A stretch of DNA of 52,700 nucleotides from Saprospiraceae bacterium (GCA_021299835.1 JAJTER010000007.1:1-52700); one strand, 5' to 3'; counted from the stretch's first letter, positions 1 through 8,835 are shown. Notes: generated from the sequence alone by a model not told the origin. Numbers and translations: made by a program.

Positions 1-713
1 CAATACTTCTTTCCATTGGATCGTTACTTACAACAATTAATTTTTTTACTTTATACTCTTCCGAAAAACTTTTCAATCTTTTTAAATGACGTGATTGTAA
101 ATTATTTGTTCCTTTTAATTCAATTTGCGAAGTGGTTCGCCAATAGGAAGTGGAATAATTAAGATCCGAATAACTATTATGGGCATAAAGTTCTTGGTAA
201 ATAAAATGTTCAAAAGCACTTCCGAAAGCTTCGCTCCCAAATTCTATACTGCCTCTTTTAAGCAAAAAGTTAGCTATACCAATATCAAAATAGTAAAATT
301 TTGGCGCTAAGATTACCCTGCGTTTAGGTTTCTTCTGAAATGATGGGACAAAATGACCAATTAAAGTGTCTTCCAAAATTTGAAAATACTCCTTAACGGT
401 GACCGAGCTTACACTACATTCAGATGCAATGTTGGTATAATTCACTATTCTACCATTAGAAAAAGCTACCGCTTCTAAAAACAGGTTAAAAGCATTGATA
501 TTTCGGATTTTTGCTTCCGAAATAATCTCGTCTCTTAGATAACTTCCTATGTAGGCTTCAATTAATTTTTTTGATTTTTCAGCCAAATAGTGCATCCGAC
601 TTCAAAAGGTCAAACCATAGTGCGTCAGGAAATAGTTGTTTTAATAAAGTACTTTTTCCTGTTTGACGAGCGCCCCAAAGAAAAAGACTTTCCTTCCCCG
701 AATAAACATAGCA
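1..713 (-). pseudogene. Decayed AAA (AAA_14) / DUF4143 ATPase remnant
   Basis: Reading the minus strand from about 713, the frame contains a Walker A segment, LFLWGARQTGKSTLLKQLFP, typical of the AAA_14/DUF4143 ATPases, and continues to WFDLLKSD before a stop at 581-579. A second frame, shifted by one, then gives the DUF4143 half: YLAEKSKKLIEAYIGSYLRD, YTNIASECSVSSVTVKEYFQ, FYYFDIGIANFLLKRG and SRHLKRLKSFSEEYKVKKLI. In intact relatives roughly 130 or more residues, including Walker B (DEIQ) and the TGSSA sensor region, lie between these two halves; they are missing here. A second, in-frame deletion near 125 joins YWRTTSQ directly to IELKGTNN, removing the usual EVDF nuclease-like core. No start codon is found upstream of the P-loop frame. 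The 3' end runs off the window. This is a dead relative of the intact ATPase next door, although the two are not close copies. Confidence 0.82.
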
Positions 714-944
714 TTTTTTTTGTATTAAAAATCACATATATTTAAAGTATCAGTTTAAATTCACATGATATTTTAAAGTTCAAAAATAGAAAACTTTTTG
801 GATTTTCTTGGATTTTAAGGACGGGTCAAATTGCATTCGTTATTAATTTGATATACGCATTCGTATGTATTTTAAATGGAAGACGCATTGGTAATGGGTG
901 AATAGAATACAAAAAATGGTTAAAATGCATAATTAATAGGTCTC

Positions 945-986
945 AAATTCCTAAAACTTTGCATTATTGGGAAGTTTTAGGAATTT
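945..986. promoter_or_regulatory. 15-bp perfect inverted repeat upstream of the DUF4143 ATPase
   Basis: The arms AAATTCCTAAAACTT (945-959) and AAGTTTTAGGAATTT (972-986) are exact reverse complements separated by 12 bases. The repeat ends 16 bases before the ATG at 1003. It overlaps a weak match to the Bacteroidota -7 box (AAACTTTG, 954-961, against TAnnTTTG). It could be an operator for a dimeric regulator or a stem in the 5' leader. The sequence alone does not decide between these. Confidence 0.7.
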
Positions 987-1002
987 AAACTATATTCGCT
1001 TT

Positions 1003-2214
1003 ATGCAAACGATTCTGAGAAGCCATTACTTGGATGTACTCAAAGTGCTCAAGGGCAAAAATTTAATTAAAGTCGCAACCGGTGTTCGACGCTGTGGCAA
1101 GTCCACATTAATGTCGCAATTCCAAGATGTATTGCGCACCGAGAATGAAGCCGCTTCTATCATATCCATCAATATTGACATGCCAGACTTCCGATTTTTG
1201 GCAGAAAAAAGTTGGAAAGACGTCTACGACTATATCGTTGAGCAGCTCAAAAACAATGTCACCAACTACGTTTTTATTGATGAGGTCCAGAACGTAAAAG
1301 AATTCGAGAAATTATTGGAGGGTCTTTATGTTCATCCGAACATTGATTTATACGTTACGGGCTCCAATGCATTCCTATTATCCAGTGAACTAGCCACATT
1401 ACTCACTGGCAGAGCGTATGAAATCCATGTTTTACCATTTTCATTCGCTGAATACATCAGCTTCACCGGCAAATCCAACAACTTAGACAGGGCTTTTGCA
1501 GCGTATATTGAAACAGGTGGTTTTCCAGAGGCGGTCCGACTGTCGGCCGATGGAAACCAATTCACCCTTGATTATCTGCAAATGGTTTTTAACACCATTT
1601 TTAGGAATGATATTTCTGCTCGACGGTCAATCTATTCTGAGGAATCCTACCTGGAAGTTGTTAATTTCCTGATCGACTCCATCGGATCAAATGTATCAGC
1701 TGCGAATATAGCTAATACTTTAAAGGTCAACAAGAAGCCCATCGATAACAAAACTGTTTCCAAATACATCGATTCCTTAGTGGAATCATATTTATTTTAC
1801 CGCGTAAAGCGATACGATATCAAAGGCAAACAACACCTGGCAACAAAAGAGAAATACTACCTTGTAGATTTGGGTTTTCGACATGCATTGTTGGGAAAAG
1901 AGTTGCTAAGCGATGCTGGCCATCTCCTTGAAAATGTTATTTACCTTGAACTAAAACGCCGAAATTTTCAAATTTGGATTGGAAAAACCAACAACTTAGA
2001 GGTTGATTTTGTGGTTAGGACCAAGGAAGGTTTCACACAATACATTCAGGTGTCGCAAACAGTTCAACATCCAACTACTTTGGCACGGGAACTTGCGCCA
2101 TTGAATAGCATTTCAGACCACCATGAAAAATTGTTAATCACTATGGACTTTGATACCGGCACATACAATGGGATCAAGAAAATCAATGCCATTGACTGGT
2201 TGATAGGGAAATAA
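1003..2214 (+). CDS. AAA family ATPase with C-terminal DUF4143 domain
   Basis: An intact 403-residue member of the AAA_14 plus DUF4143 family. Walker A is GVRRCGKST (about residues 27-35), Walker B is YVFIDEVQN, and the sensor-like stretch LYVTGSNAFLLSSELATLLT follows. The C-terminal half holds the winged-helix-like segment NTLKVNKKPIDNKTVSKYID and a PD-(D/E)XK-like core NNLEVDFVV with YIQVSQ. The ATG at 1003 is preferred over an upstream TTG at 967 because the family begins close to this methionine and because 967 lies inside the inverted repeat. Such ATPases are common and often multicopy in Bacteroidota; their substrate is unknown, and links to toxin-antitoxin or mobile elements are only suggestions. 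A decayed relative lies immediately upstream on the other strand. The terminator at 2419-2453 is shared with the next, convergent gene. Confidence 0.9.
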   Translation: MQTILRSHYLDVLKVLKGKNLIKVATGVRRCGKSTLMSQFQDVLRTENEAASIISINIDMPDFRFLAEKSWKDVYDYIVEQLKNNVTNYVFIDEVQNVKEFEKLLEGLYVHPNIDLYVTGSNAFLLSSELATLLTGRAYEIHVLPFSFAEYISFTGKSNNLDRAFAAYIETGGFPEAVRLSADGNQFTLDYLQMVFNTIFRNDISARRSIYSEESYLEVVNFLIDSIGSNVSAANIANTLKVNKKPIDNKTVSKYIDSLVESYLFYRVKRYDIKGKQHLATKEKYYLVDLGFRHALLGKELLSDAGHLLENVIYLELKRRNFQIWIGKTNNLEVDFVVRTKEGFTQYIQVSQTVQHPTTLARELAPLNSISDHHEKLLITMDFDTGTYNGIKKINAIDWLIGK

Positions 2215-2331
2215 CCCCCTTTTTGTGACATTCGTTATTCAGGTAATCATGTAAATCCTGATTCAGAACCAAATGTTCGGGGTAAATTTTTCCTGTAAAA
2301 CCTATTTTATTTCGATATCCCATTTTCGTAG

Positions 2332-2350
2332 GGGCGAATTGCATTCGCCC
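2332..2350. repeat. Short REP-like hairpin (gggcgaat / attcgccc)
   Basis: GGGCGAATTGCATTCGCCC is a near-perfect palindrome with an 8-bp stem and a three-base loop, embedded in the noncoding gap 2215-2475. From general knowledge, hairpins of the type 'ggggcgaat..attcgcccc' are dispersed repeats in some bacterial genomes. Here it is a single copy, so calling it a dispersed element is an inference. The rest of the gap up to the terminator shows nothing recognisable. Confidence 0.5.
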
Positions 2351-2418
2351 TCCCATGATACAGATACATTTCCCTATTTGGGGAACAAGTCACTCCTAAA
2401 ATCCCTTATCCCTTAAAC

Positions 2419-2453
2419 AAAAAGGGGAAGGTAAACTTTACCCTCCCCCTTTT
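2419..2453. terminator. Bidirectional intrinsic terminator
   Basis: An A-rich arm (AAAAAGGGGAAGGTAAA) pairs with TTTACCCTCCCCCTTTT across a very short loop, giving a stem with one bulge and A/T tracts on both sides. It lies between the convergent ATPase (ending 2214) and the Asp-box protein (ending 2476), so it can serve both. Confidence 0.8.
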
Positions 2454-2475
2454 ATCGGATATTTAAAACCCTATT

Positions 2476-5400
2476 CTATTTAAATAACGAAAAGGAAAGT
2501 GCTTCCACCTTCTTTTTGTAATTTTCAAAAGGTCCGGTCATGAAGGCATTGATTTTTTCAATAGCCTCATTTACCTCAATGGTCGCTTTGTTCAGATTGT
2601 TTTTCGCCGCTTGCGTAGGTTCACCTACAAACGTATTCATAGTAGAGCGAACGGCCGATAAACTGCCCTGAATATTGGATGCGCTTCTTTGAATACCCTT
2701 GAGGCCGTCAGGCATCATGTATAATTTCTCCAAATTATTCAGTGAATCGGTAAGAGATTTACCCAGTTTCACTAAGTCTTTTTTGGTGCTGTCCACAACG
2801 AGTTGTATGGCAGATTCTACTCTCGTAATAGCCTTTTTGGCATCCTGTATTCTGGTGAAACCAGCAGTAGCTTTGGTCATTAACTGATCCAACTCTTTGA
2901 ATCCAGCTTCTTGTGCGGCATAGTCAGCCATGGAAATATTTTCTCTAGGATCACCTGATACCTTTACCATCGTTGAATCAGATTGACCGTTTAAGGTAAC
3001 AATAAACCAATAATTACCTGGCGATACGGAACCACCTACTGGTAATTCATCGTCGGGTTTGGCTTCACGTCGAGATGGCATGGCAACCCCATTTTTTCTA
3101 AGATCCCAATATATTCTTACCATTCCGGTGTCCAATGTCATGGACATTTTTCTTATAACTTCCCCCTTTTCAGTTTTCACCACCATCTTAGCCTTTTCGG
3201 GCGTTGCTGCATTTTTCGATGCCCCTACTTTGTTCCAAATGGTTATCATAGCACCTGGTGCTTTATTTTGCCCCTCATATATGCCATCAGCTGCGAAGTG
3301 ATAGCCAGCGTAAGATTTGAAATTGGCCAGATAAGCGTCTGGTGCCTGAAATACCCGAAGGGCTTTGTCCAATACTTTTCCTCCCGTTTGCGCTATTTCC
3401 CTTAAAGGTCTGATATCGTCAAGGATATAAAAGGCTCTACCAAAAGTACCAAGAATCAAATCATGATCGCGGGAATGTATTTTCATGTCCATGGTGGGAA
3501 CTGACGGATAATTATTCATCCATTTATTCCAGTTTTTACCGCCATCTATACTCAAATAGAGACCGCAGTCCGTGCCAAGCCATAGCATATCGGTAGCAAT
3601 TGGATCCTGAACAATAGATAAGGTGTAACAAGGAACCTGCTTTTCAGTGACGATGGCCGTGAATGTTTTGCCAAAATCCTTGCTTCGGAAAGCCATTGGG
3701 CGATAATCATTTCTCCGGTAATCATTTACAATGACAAAAACTTCACCTGCATTTTTAGTTGAAACTTCAATGTATGGAATCCATGAACCCGCTTTTACGC
3801 CGGGTAGAGATCCGCTAAGATTCGTCCACGTTTTTCCACCATCGCGGGTAAGTTGTAAATTACCATCGTCGGTGCCTACCCAAATTACATTTTTATCTAA
3901 AGGACTTGGCGCAATAGCTAAAATAGTAGTATGATTTTCAGCGGCAGTATTATCAATGGTTAAGCCACCGGTAGAATCCTGCATTTGTTTGATGGCATCA
4001 TTTGTGGTAAGATCGGGCGAAATAATTTCCCATGTTTTACCGCAATCATTGCTTTTGTGCACAAATTGACTGCCAAAATATAATCCACAAGGTTCAAATG
4101 GATTTTGAGCAAAGGCAGCATTCCAATTATATCGCAATTCAATTTTCGGATTAGGATGGGTTGGTTTAATACCCTGTGTTCTTCCTGTATTCAAGTGTAC
4201 CTGACCCACATTTCCACCTTGTGACATGGCATAAGCTTTATCTTTATCCGTTGGGTGAAAACTTACATCAAAACCGTCGCCGAAATAAATCTCCTGCCAA
4301 TCGGTATTCCTGATATTGCCTTGTTGCCAGATGGAACTTGGTCCAACCCAGGAACCATTATCCTGCATACCACCACCAATTCTATAGGGTATAGACATAT
4401 CATAATTGACATGATAAAACTGACCTACAGGAATATTTTCAATGAATCGCCAGGTTTTTCCCATGTCCCTTGAAATATTTAATCCACCATCATTACCATC
4501 TATTAAATAATTTGGGTCTTCCGGGTGAATCCAAAAAGCATGATGGTCTGGGTGCACCCCATAATAAGGAAGGAGGGTTTGGAACGTTTTTCCACCGTCT
4601 TCACTTCGGGTAACAAGGGAAAATAAGTTATAAATCCTATTTTCATTTTTAGGGTCCACATAAATTTCGTGATAGTAAAATGGTCGGTCACTTACTCCTT
4701 CTCCTTTTCCAACCAAGGTCCATTTGAAACCGCCATCGGTCGATTTATATAGACCATTTTCCTTAGCTTCCACTAAAGCGTAGATAATATTGGTTTTTGA
4801 ACGGGCAATCGCCAATCCAATTCTACCGAGCGGACCTTTTGGTAAACCATCGGCATCGGTTCTTTTAGACCAGGTATCGCCACCGTCAAAAGTGACATGT
4901 AGGCCAGAACCAGGACCACCGGAATTAAAAAACCAGGGTTTTCTGCCATATTCCCACATAGCTACCAATATTTTATTGGGATTACTTGGGTCGGCAACCA
5001 TATCAGCTACACCTGTTTGGTCGTTCACATAAAGAATTTTCTCCCATGTTTTACCGCCATCTTTTGTTCTGAAAACGCCTCTTTCCGGATTAGGACCAAA
5101 AGGAGAACCTTGAGCCCCAACATAAACGATATCGGGGTTATCCCGATGAATGATTATCCTGTGTATCGTTTTGGTATTTTCCAGACCCAAACACTTCCAT
5201 GTTTTTCCACCATCGCGACTTCTGTAAATACCCTTTCCCATGTTTTGAGAATTCCGGGGATTTCCTTCACCCGTTCCAACCCAAATATCCAGCGGATTTT
5301 TCTGATTTAAGGCAATTGACCCGATAGACAGATTGTCCATTTCATCGAAAAGACTTTCCCAGGCAGTTCCACCGTTAGTTGAGCGCCATAATCCACCCGA

Positions 5401-5598
5401 TGCGGCACCGGCATAAATAATATGAGGATTAGCTAAATCGACCTCGATGGCAGTAATTCTACCGCTCATACCTGCCGGACCGATACTCCTCGGTGAAATG
5501 CCTTTTAATCTTTTTAGGTCAATTTCCTGACCATAAGATAGGTTAAAGCATAAAAAAGTGAGCAAAAAGGCCCACATTTTAATTTGAAGTTGCTTCAT
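2476..5598 (-). CDS. Secreted Asp-box (VPS10/BNR-like) beta-propeller protein
   Basis: A 1040-residue exported protein with signal peptide MKQLQIKMWAFLLTFLCFNL ending near YGQ. The first 700 residues carry at least ten Asp-box motifs of the S/T-x-D-G-G-x-T-W type (for example RDGGKTWKC, KDGGKTWEK, FDGGDTWSK, RDGGKTWTN, IDGGKNW), the signature of sortilin/VPS10 and oligoxyloglucan-hydrolase-like propellers. The C-terminal 250 residues form a beta-sandwich-like stretch followed by helices. Bacteroidota homologues of this length are usually annotated as 'glycosyl hydrolase', but no catalytic residues can be assigned from the motif pattern, so an enzymatic role is unproven; protein or glycan binding is equally possible. 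No type IX C-terminal sorting domain is evident. It appears to be a single-gene unit, divergent from the HMA gene. Confidence 0.88.
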   Translation of the reverse strand: MKQLQIKMWAFLLTFLCFNLSYGQEIDLKRLKGISPRSIGPAGMSGRITAIEVDLANPHIIYAGAASGGLWRSTNGGTAWESLFDEMDNLSIGSIALNQKNPLDIWVGTGEGNPRNSQNMGKGIYRSRDGGKTWKCLGLENTKTIHRIIIHRDNPDIVYVGAQGSPFGPNPERGVFRTKDGGKTWEKILYVNDQTGVADMVADPSNPNKILVAMWEYGRKPWFFNSGGPGSGLHVTFDGGDTWSKRTDADGLPKGPLGRIGLAIARSKTNIIYALVEAKENGLYKSTDGGFKWTLVGKGEGVSDRPFYYHEIYVDPKNENRIYNLFSLVTRSEDGGKTFQTLLPYYGVHPDHHAFWIHPEDPNYLIDGNDGGLNISRDMGKTWRFIENIPVGQFYHVNYDMSIPYRIGGGMQDNGSWVGPSSIWQQGNIRNTDWQEIYFGDGFDVSFHPTDKDKAYAMSQGGNVGQVHLNTGRTQGIKPTHPNPKIELRYNWNAAFAQNPFEPCGLYFGSQFVHKSNDCGKTWEIISPDLTTNDAIKQMQDSTGGLTIDNTAAENHTTILAIAPSPLDKNVIWVGTDDGNLQLTRDGGKTWTNLSGSLPGVKAGSWIPYIEVSTKNAGEVFVIVNDYRRNDYRPMAFRSKDFGKTFTAIVTEKQVPCYTLSIVQDPIATDMLWLGTDCGLYLSIDGGKNWNKWMNNYPSVPTMDMKIHSRDHDLILGTFGRAFYILDDIRPLREIAQTGGKVLDKALRVFQAPDAYLANFKSYAGYHFAADGIYEGQNKAPGAMITIWNKVGASKNAATPEKAKMVVKTEKGEVIRKMSMTLDTGMVRIYWDLRKNGVAMPSRREAKPDDELPVGGSVSPGNYWFIVTLNGQSDSTMVKVSGDPRENISMADYAAQEAGFKELDQLMTKATAGFTRIQDAKKAITRVESAIQLVVDSTKKDLVKLGKSLTDSLNNLEKLYMMPDGLKGIQRSASNIQGSLSAVRSTMNTFVGEPTQAAKNNLNKATIEVNEAIEKINAFMTGPFENYKKKVEALSFSLFK

Positions 5599-5713
5599 TT
5601 TGATTGTTTTTTAATAAAGTAGGTTGCGTTATTTTACAAATATTAGAATTGTTGAAACAATAAAATTAATTTTATCGTTATTAGGTTTTAAAATTAACCA
5701 AAAAAGTAAGAAT

Positions 5714-6061
5714 ATGAAAATTAAGATGTTTGTTGCCTTTTTGTTTGCAGCCTTTCTATTTGGTGCAAATACTACCATATCAGCTGCTCCTCCTAAAAAA
5801 GCAAGCTTCACCGTCGCTGGAAATTGCGGCATGTGTAAAAAACGAGTTGAAAAAGCTGCCTCAGGATTGGAAGGGGTGGTTGAAGCCGTTTGGTCAACAG
5901 ACTCTAAAAAAATGGTGGTTAAATACAACGCAGATAAGATTTCTGTATCTGATATTAAGAAAAAGATTGCCGCAGTAGGTCATGATACAGATGAGTTCAA
6001 GGCTTCTAACGAAGTGTATGATAAACTTCCAGGATGCTGCTTGTATGATAGAATGCAGTAA
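5714..6061 (+). CDS. Exported heavy-metal-associated (HMA) domain protein
   Basis: A 115-residue protein with a signal peptide (MKIKMFVAFLFAAFLFGANT, cut near ISAA) followed by one HMA fold. The metal-binding motif is GNCGMCKKRVE (CxxC), and the fold ends with the usual AAVGHDTD segment. A second cysteine pair lies in the C-terminal LPGCCLYD, which is characteristic of periplasmic Bacteroidota HMA proteins. The start at 5714 is chosen because it yields a clean signal peptide; an upstream TTG at 5624 would add an unlikely leader. It probably binds Cu(I) or a similar soft metal in the periplasm (inference from family). The downstream BNR gene overlaps its 3' end, so the two are likely co-translated. 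Confidence 0.88.
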   Translation: MKIKMFVAFLFAAFLFGANTTISAAPPKKASFTVAGNCGMCKKRVEKAASGLEGVVEAVWSTDSKKMVVKYNADKISVSDIKKKIAAVGHDTDEFKASNEVYDKLPGCCLYDRMQ

Positions 6062-7319
6062 AATAAGGTTTCTAATCCTTTTTGTTTGGGCAAATCTTTA
6101 TCTTTCTTTGATTGGATTTGCCCAAACTTATACCAAACCTTTTATCGTTGAGGAATTACCGTCGCCAGGTAAAATGGGTGCGGTTCCTAATCTTTTTAAA
6201 GACCATGAGGGAAAGGTTTGGCTAAGCTGGGTTGAATTTCTGGACGATTCAACCGACGTATTAAAATATTCCATTTTAGAGGATGGTAAATGGTTGGCAG
6301 GAAATACTATTTCCCAAGGTAATAATTGGTTTGTCAATTGGGCCGATTTTCCCTCCTTTACCCGTTTTCCTGGACTAAAGGAAAACTATCTTTTAGCGCA
6401 TTGGTTGCAGAAAAGCGCCAGTGGAACTTTTGACTATGACATCAGAATTTCCATAAATAAACCTGGCCTTTCAAATTGGTCTCCTTCTGCTATTTTACAT
6501 CAGGATGCCATTCCCGCAGAACATGGATTTGTTTCTCTTTTGCCTGAAAAGGCAGGTAAAATAAGGGCATTTTGGTTAGACGGCAGGTTGACTAAAGGAC
6601 ATGAAGAGGAAGCCAAAGACATTAAAGATGATCATGGTGGGCATCATGGAACGATGACTTTACATACCGCTTTGATAGATACCAGCGGTATGGTTTCGGA
6701 TGAAATGATGTTGGATTCTCGAATTTGTGATTGTTGTCAGACGGCTGCTGCCATGTTGGAAAATGGACCTGTTGTCGTTTACAGAGATCGTTCTGAAAGA
6801 GAAATTCGGGATATCAGTATTGTTCGTTTTGAAAATGGGGGCTGGTCTGAACCTACCTCTATTTATAACGACGAATGGATGATTGCGGGGTGTCCTGTAA
6901 ATGGTCCTGCTATTTCGGCGAATAAAAATAAATTGGTTATCGCCTGGTTTACAGGGAAAAATAAAAAAGGAGAAGTAAAGGTCATTTTTTCAGAAGATGG
7001 CGGTCGGACTTTTGGTAAACCAGTGGTTATCGATAATAATGGTCCGGTGGGACGCGTCGATATTCATTGGTTAAATGAAAAACAAGTCGCAATAAGTTGG
7101 ATAAGTAACCAAAATAAATCAGCAAAAATATCCCTCCAGATTATTCATTCTAATGGAAAAAAAGGTCTTCTTCAACATATTAAAGATACCAGTGCGGAAC
7201 GCTTAAGTGGCTTTCCTATATTAGTTCCTTATAATAATGGCTTTATTTTATCCACCACAGAGGTGAATAGCGATAAATCTACTCAGATAAAAACGTATCG
7301 GTTAAGCACCCAACATTAA
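6045..7319 (+). CDS. Exported BNR/sialidase-like protein with conserved Cys cluster
   Basis: A 424-residue predicted propeller protein. The ATG at 6045 gives a signal peptide (FLILFVWANLYLSLIGFAQ); it lies 17 bases inside the upstream HMA gene in another frame, which suggests translational coupling. Asp-box-like segments include FSEDGGRTFGKPV and LSWVEFLDDSTDV. Features not typical of true sialidases are a His-rich loop DDHGGHHGT, a cluster SRICDCCQTAA, and IAGCPVNGPA. I recognise this CDCC/GCPVNGP pattern as recurring in a family usually labelled 'exo-alpha-sialidase', but the sialidase Arg triad and FRIP motif are not apparent. Association with an HMA protein suggests a metal-related role (inference). 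Function is not established. Confidence 0.8.
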   Translation: MIECSKIRFLILFVWANLYLSLIGFAQTYTKPFIVEELPSPGKMGAVPNLFKDHEGKVWLSWVEFLDDSTDVLKYSILEDGKWLAGNTISQGNNWFVNWADFPSFTRFPGLKENYLLAHWLQKSASGTFDYDIRISINKPGLSNWSPSAILHQDAIPAEHGFVSLLPEKAGKIRAFWLDGRLTKGHEEEAKDIKDDHGGHHGTMTLHTALIDTSGMVSDEMMLDSRICDCCQTAAAMLENGPVVVYRDRSEREIRDISIVRFENGGWSEPTSIYNDEWMIAGCPVNGPAISANKNKLVIAWFTGKNKKGEVKVIFSEDGGRTFGKPVVIDNNGPVGRVDIHWLNEKQVAISWISNQNKSAKISLQIIHSNGKKGLLQHIKDTSAERLSGFPILVPYNNGFILSTTEVNSDKSTQIKTYRLSTQH

Positions 7320-7360
7320 TCTACAACTAAATCAGAAATAATCAATATTCGCCACTGTAG

Positions 7361-7380
7361 AGACGCGATGCTTCGCGTCT
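7361..7380. repeat. REP-like hairpin (agacgcga / tcgcgtct)
   Basis: AGACGCGATGCTTCGCGTCT has an exact 8-bp stem and a 4-base loop. It sits 41 bases after the BNR gene. There is no T-tract immediately after it, so it is more like a dispersed palindromic unit than an intrinsic terminator, though it could attenuate transcription. Confidence 0.5.
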
Positions 7381-7467
7381 TCTCCCCGACAGGTTTCAGA
7401 TTAAATAACGTCTCCGGGTTGAGTGGGAAGGTAACTATTAAATGATACTTTCATCACCCGCCCTCCC

Positions 7468-7488
7468 GCCGCTGCGTAACGCATCGGC
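7468..7488. repeat. Imperfect hairpin in the 7320-7666 gap
   Basis: GCCGCTGCGTAACGCATCGGC pairs over ten positions with one C/T mismatch around a TAA loop. With the hairpin at 7361-7380 it gives this 347-base noncoding gap two palindromes of high GC in otherwise AT-rich DNA. Apart from these and the upstream region of the protease, nothing else is recognisable in the gap. Confidence 0.4.
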
Positions 7489-7666
7489 GAAAAAATGAAC
7501 AATGAATAATATTTATCCAATTATCCTCCTGGAACATACACAAGGCGTAAACTAAAAATTCTAAAAAAATCCTACAAAATCCTAATCAAGTTTTTTAAAT
7601 TTAAGTGGAACAAATGGAGCTGCTTAAGCTATATCCATTTAGAAATCATTTTAAATTCTAAAAAAC

Positions 7667-8758
7667 ATGAAAATGAAAAAATCTATTATTTGGAGCATTC
7701 TGCTTTTAATGGGTACCAAAACCATGTTGAATGCACAAGATCCTTTAGCTAGCTTTGCTACTCAAAGAGATCTGGTAAAGATTGAAGCCTCTTTATCTAC
7801 TGCCGGAAAGACATTATTAGCCAGTGAAAAAAGGGAATATGAACAGCTAAAGAGAAAATCCTACCGATTTAGCCCAAACAGATGCATGAATTACCCATTG
7901 ACCAGTTTGGCAAGTTTGATGAAAGAAGACATTTCTCCATTGCTACTTAAAAAAAATATTGAGTCAAATCTGGCAAAACTGCCATCTATCAAGAAGTCTT
8001 TTGAAGCTAAGGGAATCAGGTGGAATCCAGCCTGGCTTGTAGATATCACTACGATAGATTGGAAAAAAATTCTATTAGGCGCATCTGGCTGTTCACTGAA
8101 TACCAGTATTCTAAGTCCTGTAAAAGATCAGGGTTATTGCGGGAGTTGCTGGGCATTTGCTGCAGGTGCAGCTTATGAACATGGATATAAATTGACTTAC
8201 GGCAGCGCTAAAGATGTTTCTGAACAGGATCTTTTGAGCTGCGGCCTGAATTGTTCGGGTGAAAATGCAGGTAGCTGCTCAGGTGGTTGGGAATATAGGG
8301 CATTAGATTACATGTTATGCACAGGCGCGGCAAGTGAATCTGCTTATCCTTACAGCAATGCGGGAACTACTGCGGAAGCAGCTTGTGTTAGTAATCCAAA
8401 ATCTATGAGTCTGGCAGGTTGGGTTCGAATTGGAACATCATATCCTTCCGATGATGTAGTAAAAGCAGCTATCGCGACTTATGGAGCTGTAACTACGGCT
8501 GTTTATGCAAGAGGTTGGACTGGTTATGGTGGAGATGTCATGGATGCCTATCCAAATGGTTCATCCGAACTGGTCTCTTCTTCCGGGGCAACCATTAATC
8601 ATGCTGTTACCATCGTAGGATGGTGTGATGCAAAAGGAGCATGGATTGTAAAGAATTCATGGGGTGCCGATTGGGGACCATACAGAGGGTACTGTTATGT
8701 AAAATATGGCCATTATAATATAAACGCCAGAGTGCACGCTGCTCTTCCTAATCCATAA
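7667..8758 (+). CDS. Secreted papain-family (C1A) cysteine protease
   Basis: A 363-residue secreted peptidase. A signal peptide (MKMKKSIIWSILLLMGTKTM, cut near LNAQ) is followed by a roughly 120-residue propeptide-like region and the C1A catalytic domain. The active site is complete: the oxyanion Gln and nucleophile Cys161 in DQGYCGSCWAF, His312 in INHAVTIVGW, and Asn330 in VKNSWGADWG. The GGW segment of the family is also present (CSGGWEYRALDYM). It is therefore probably an active endopeptidase made as a zymogen and exported. It lacks a clear C-terminal sorting domain. It stands alone, with hairpins upstream and a strong terminator downstream. Papain-type enzymes are less common in bacteria than in eukaryotes but are established in Bacteroidota. 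Confidence 0.93.
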   Translation: MKMKKSIIWSILLLMGTKTMLNAQDPLASFATQRDLVKIEASLSTAGKTLLASEKREYEQLKRKSYRFSPNRCMNYPLTSLASLMKEDISPLLLKKNIESNLAKLPSIKKSFEAKGIRWNPAWLVDITTIDWKKILLGASGCSLNTSILSPVKDQGYCGSCWAFAAGAAYEHGYKLTYGSAKDVSEQDLLSCGLNCSGENAGSCSGGWEYRALDYMLCTGAASESAYPYSNAGTTAEAACVSNPKSMSLAGWVRIGTSYPSDDVVKAAIATYGAVTTAVYARGWTGYGGDVMDAYPNGSSELVSSSGATINHAVTIVGWCDAKGAWIVKNSWGADWGPYRGYCYVKYGHYNINARVHAALPNP

Positions 8759-8799
8759 AAGAGTTAAGGTCTTATCGATGTTGTATTTAAATCTTCATC

Positions 8800-8835
8800 A
8801 AAGGTTGCAGATAATTCAGTTTATCTGTAACCTTT
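8800..8835. terminator. Bidirectional intrinsic terminator
   Basis: The arms AAAGGTTGCAGATAA and TTATCTGTAACCTTT pair over 15 bases with one G-T pair and a short loop. The hairpin lies between the protease (ending 8758) and the convergent XRE regulator (ending 8838), and its A and T tracts serve both strands. Confidence 0.82.

Noticed and set aside
125-310. Short plus-strand open frame
   Set aside because: It is antisense to the DUF4143 part of the pseudogene; its residues show no family and the minus strand explains the sequence.
2476-5598. Naming the Asp-box protein a glycoside hydrolase
   Set aside because: Asp-boxes are structural and no catalytic residues can be assigned, so only the fold is called.
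5730-5978. Plus-strand open frame inside the HMA gene
   Set aside because: The HMA frame has a signal peptide and a CxxC motif; this one is an off-frame shadow.
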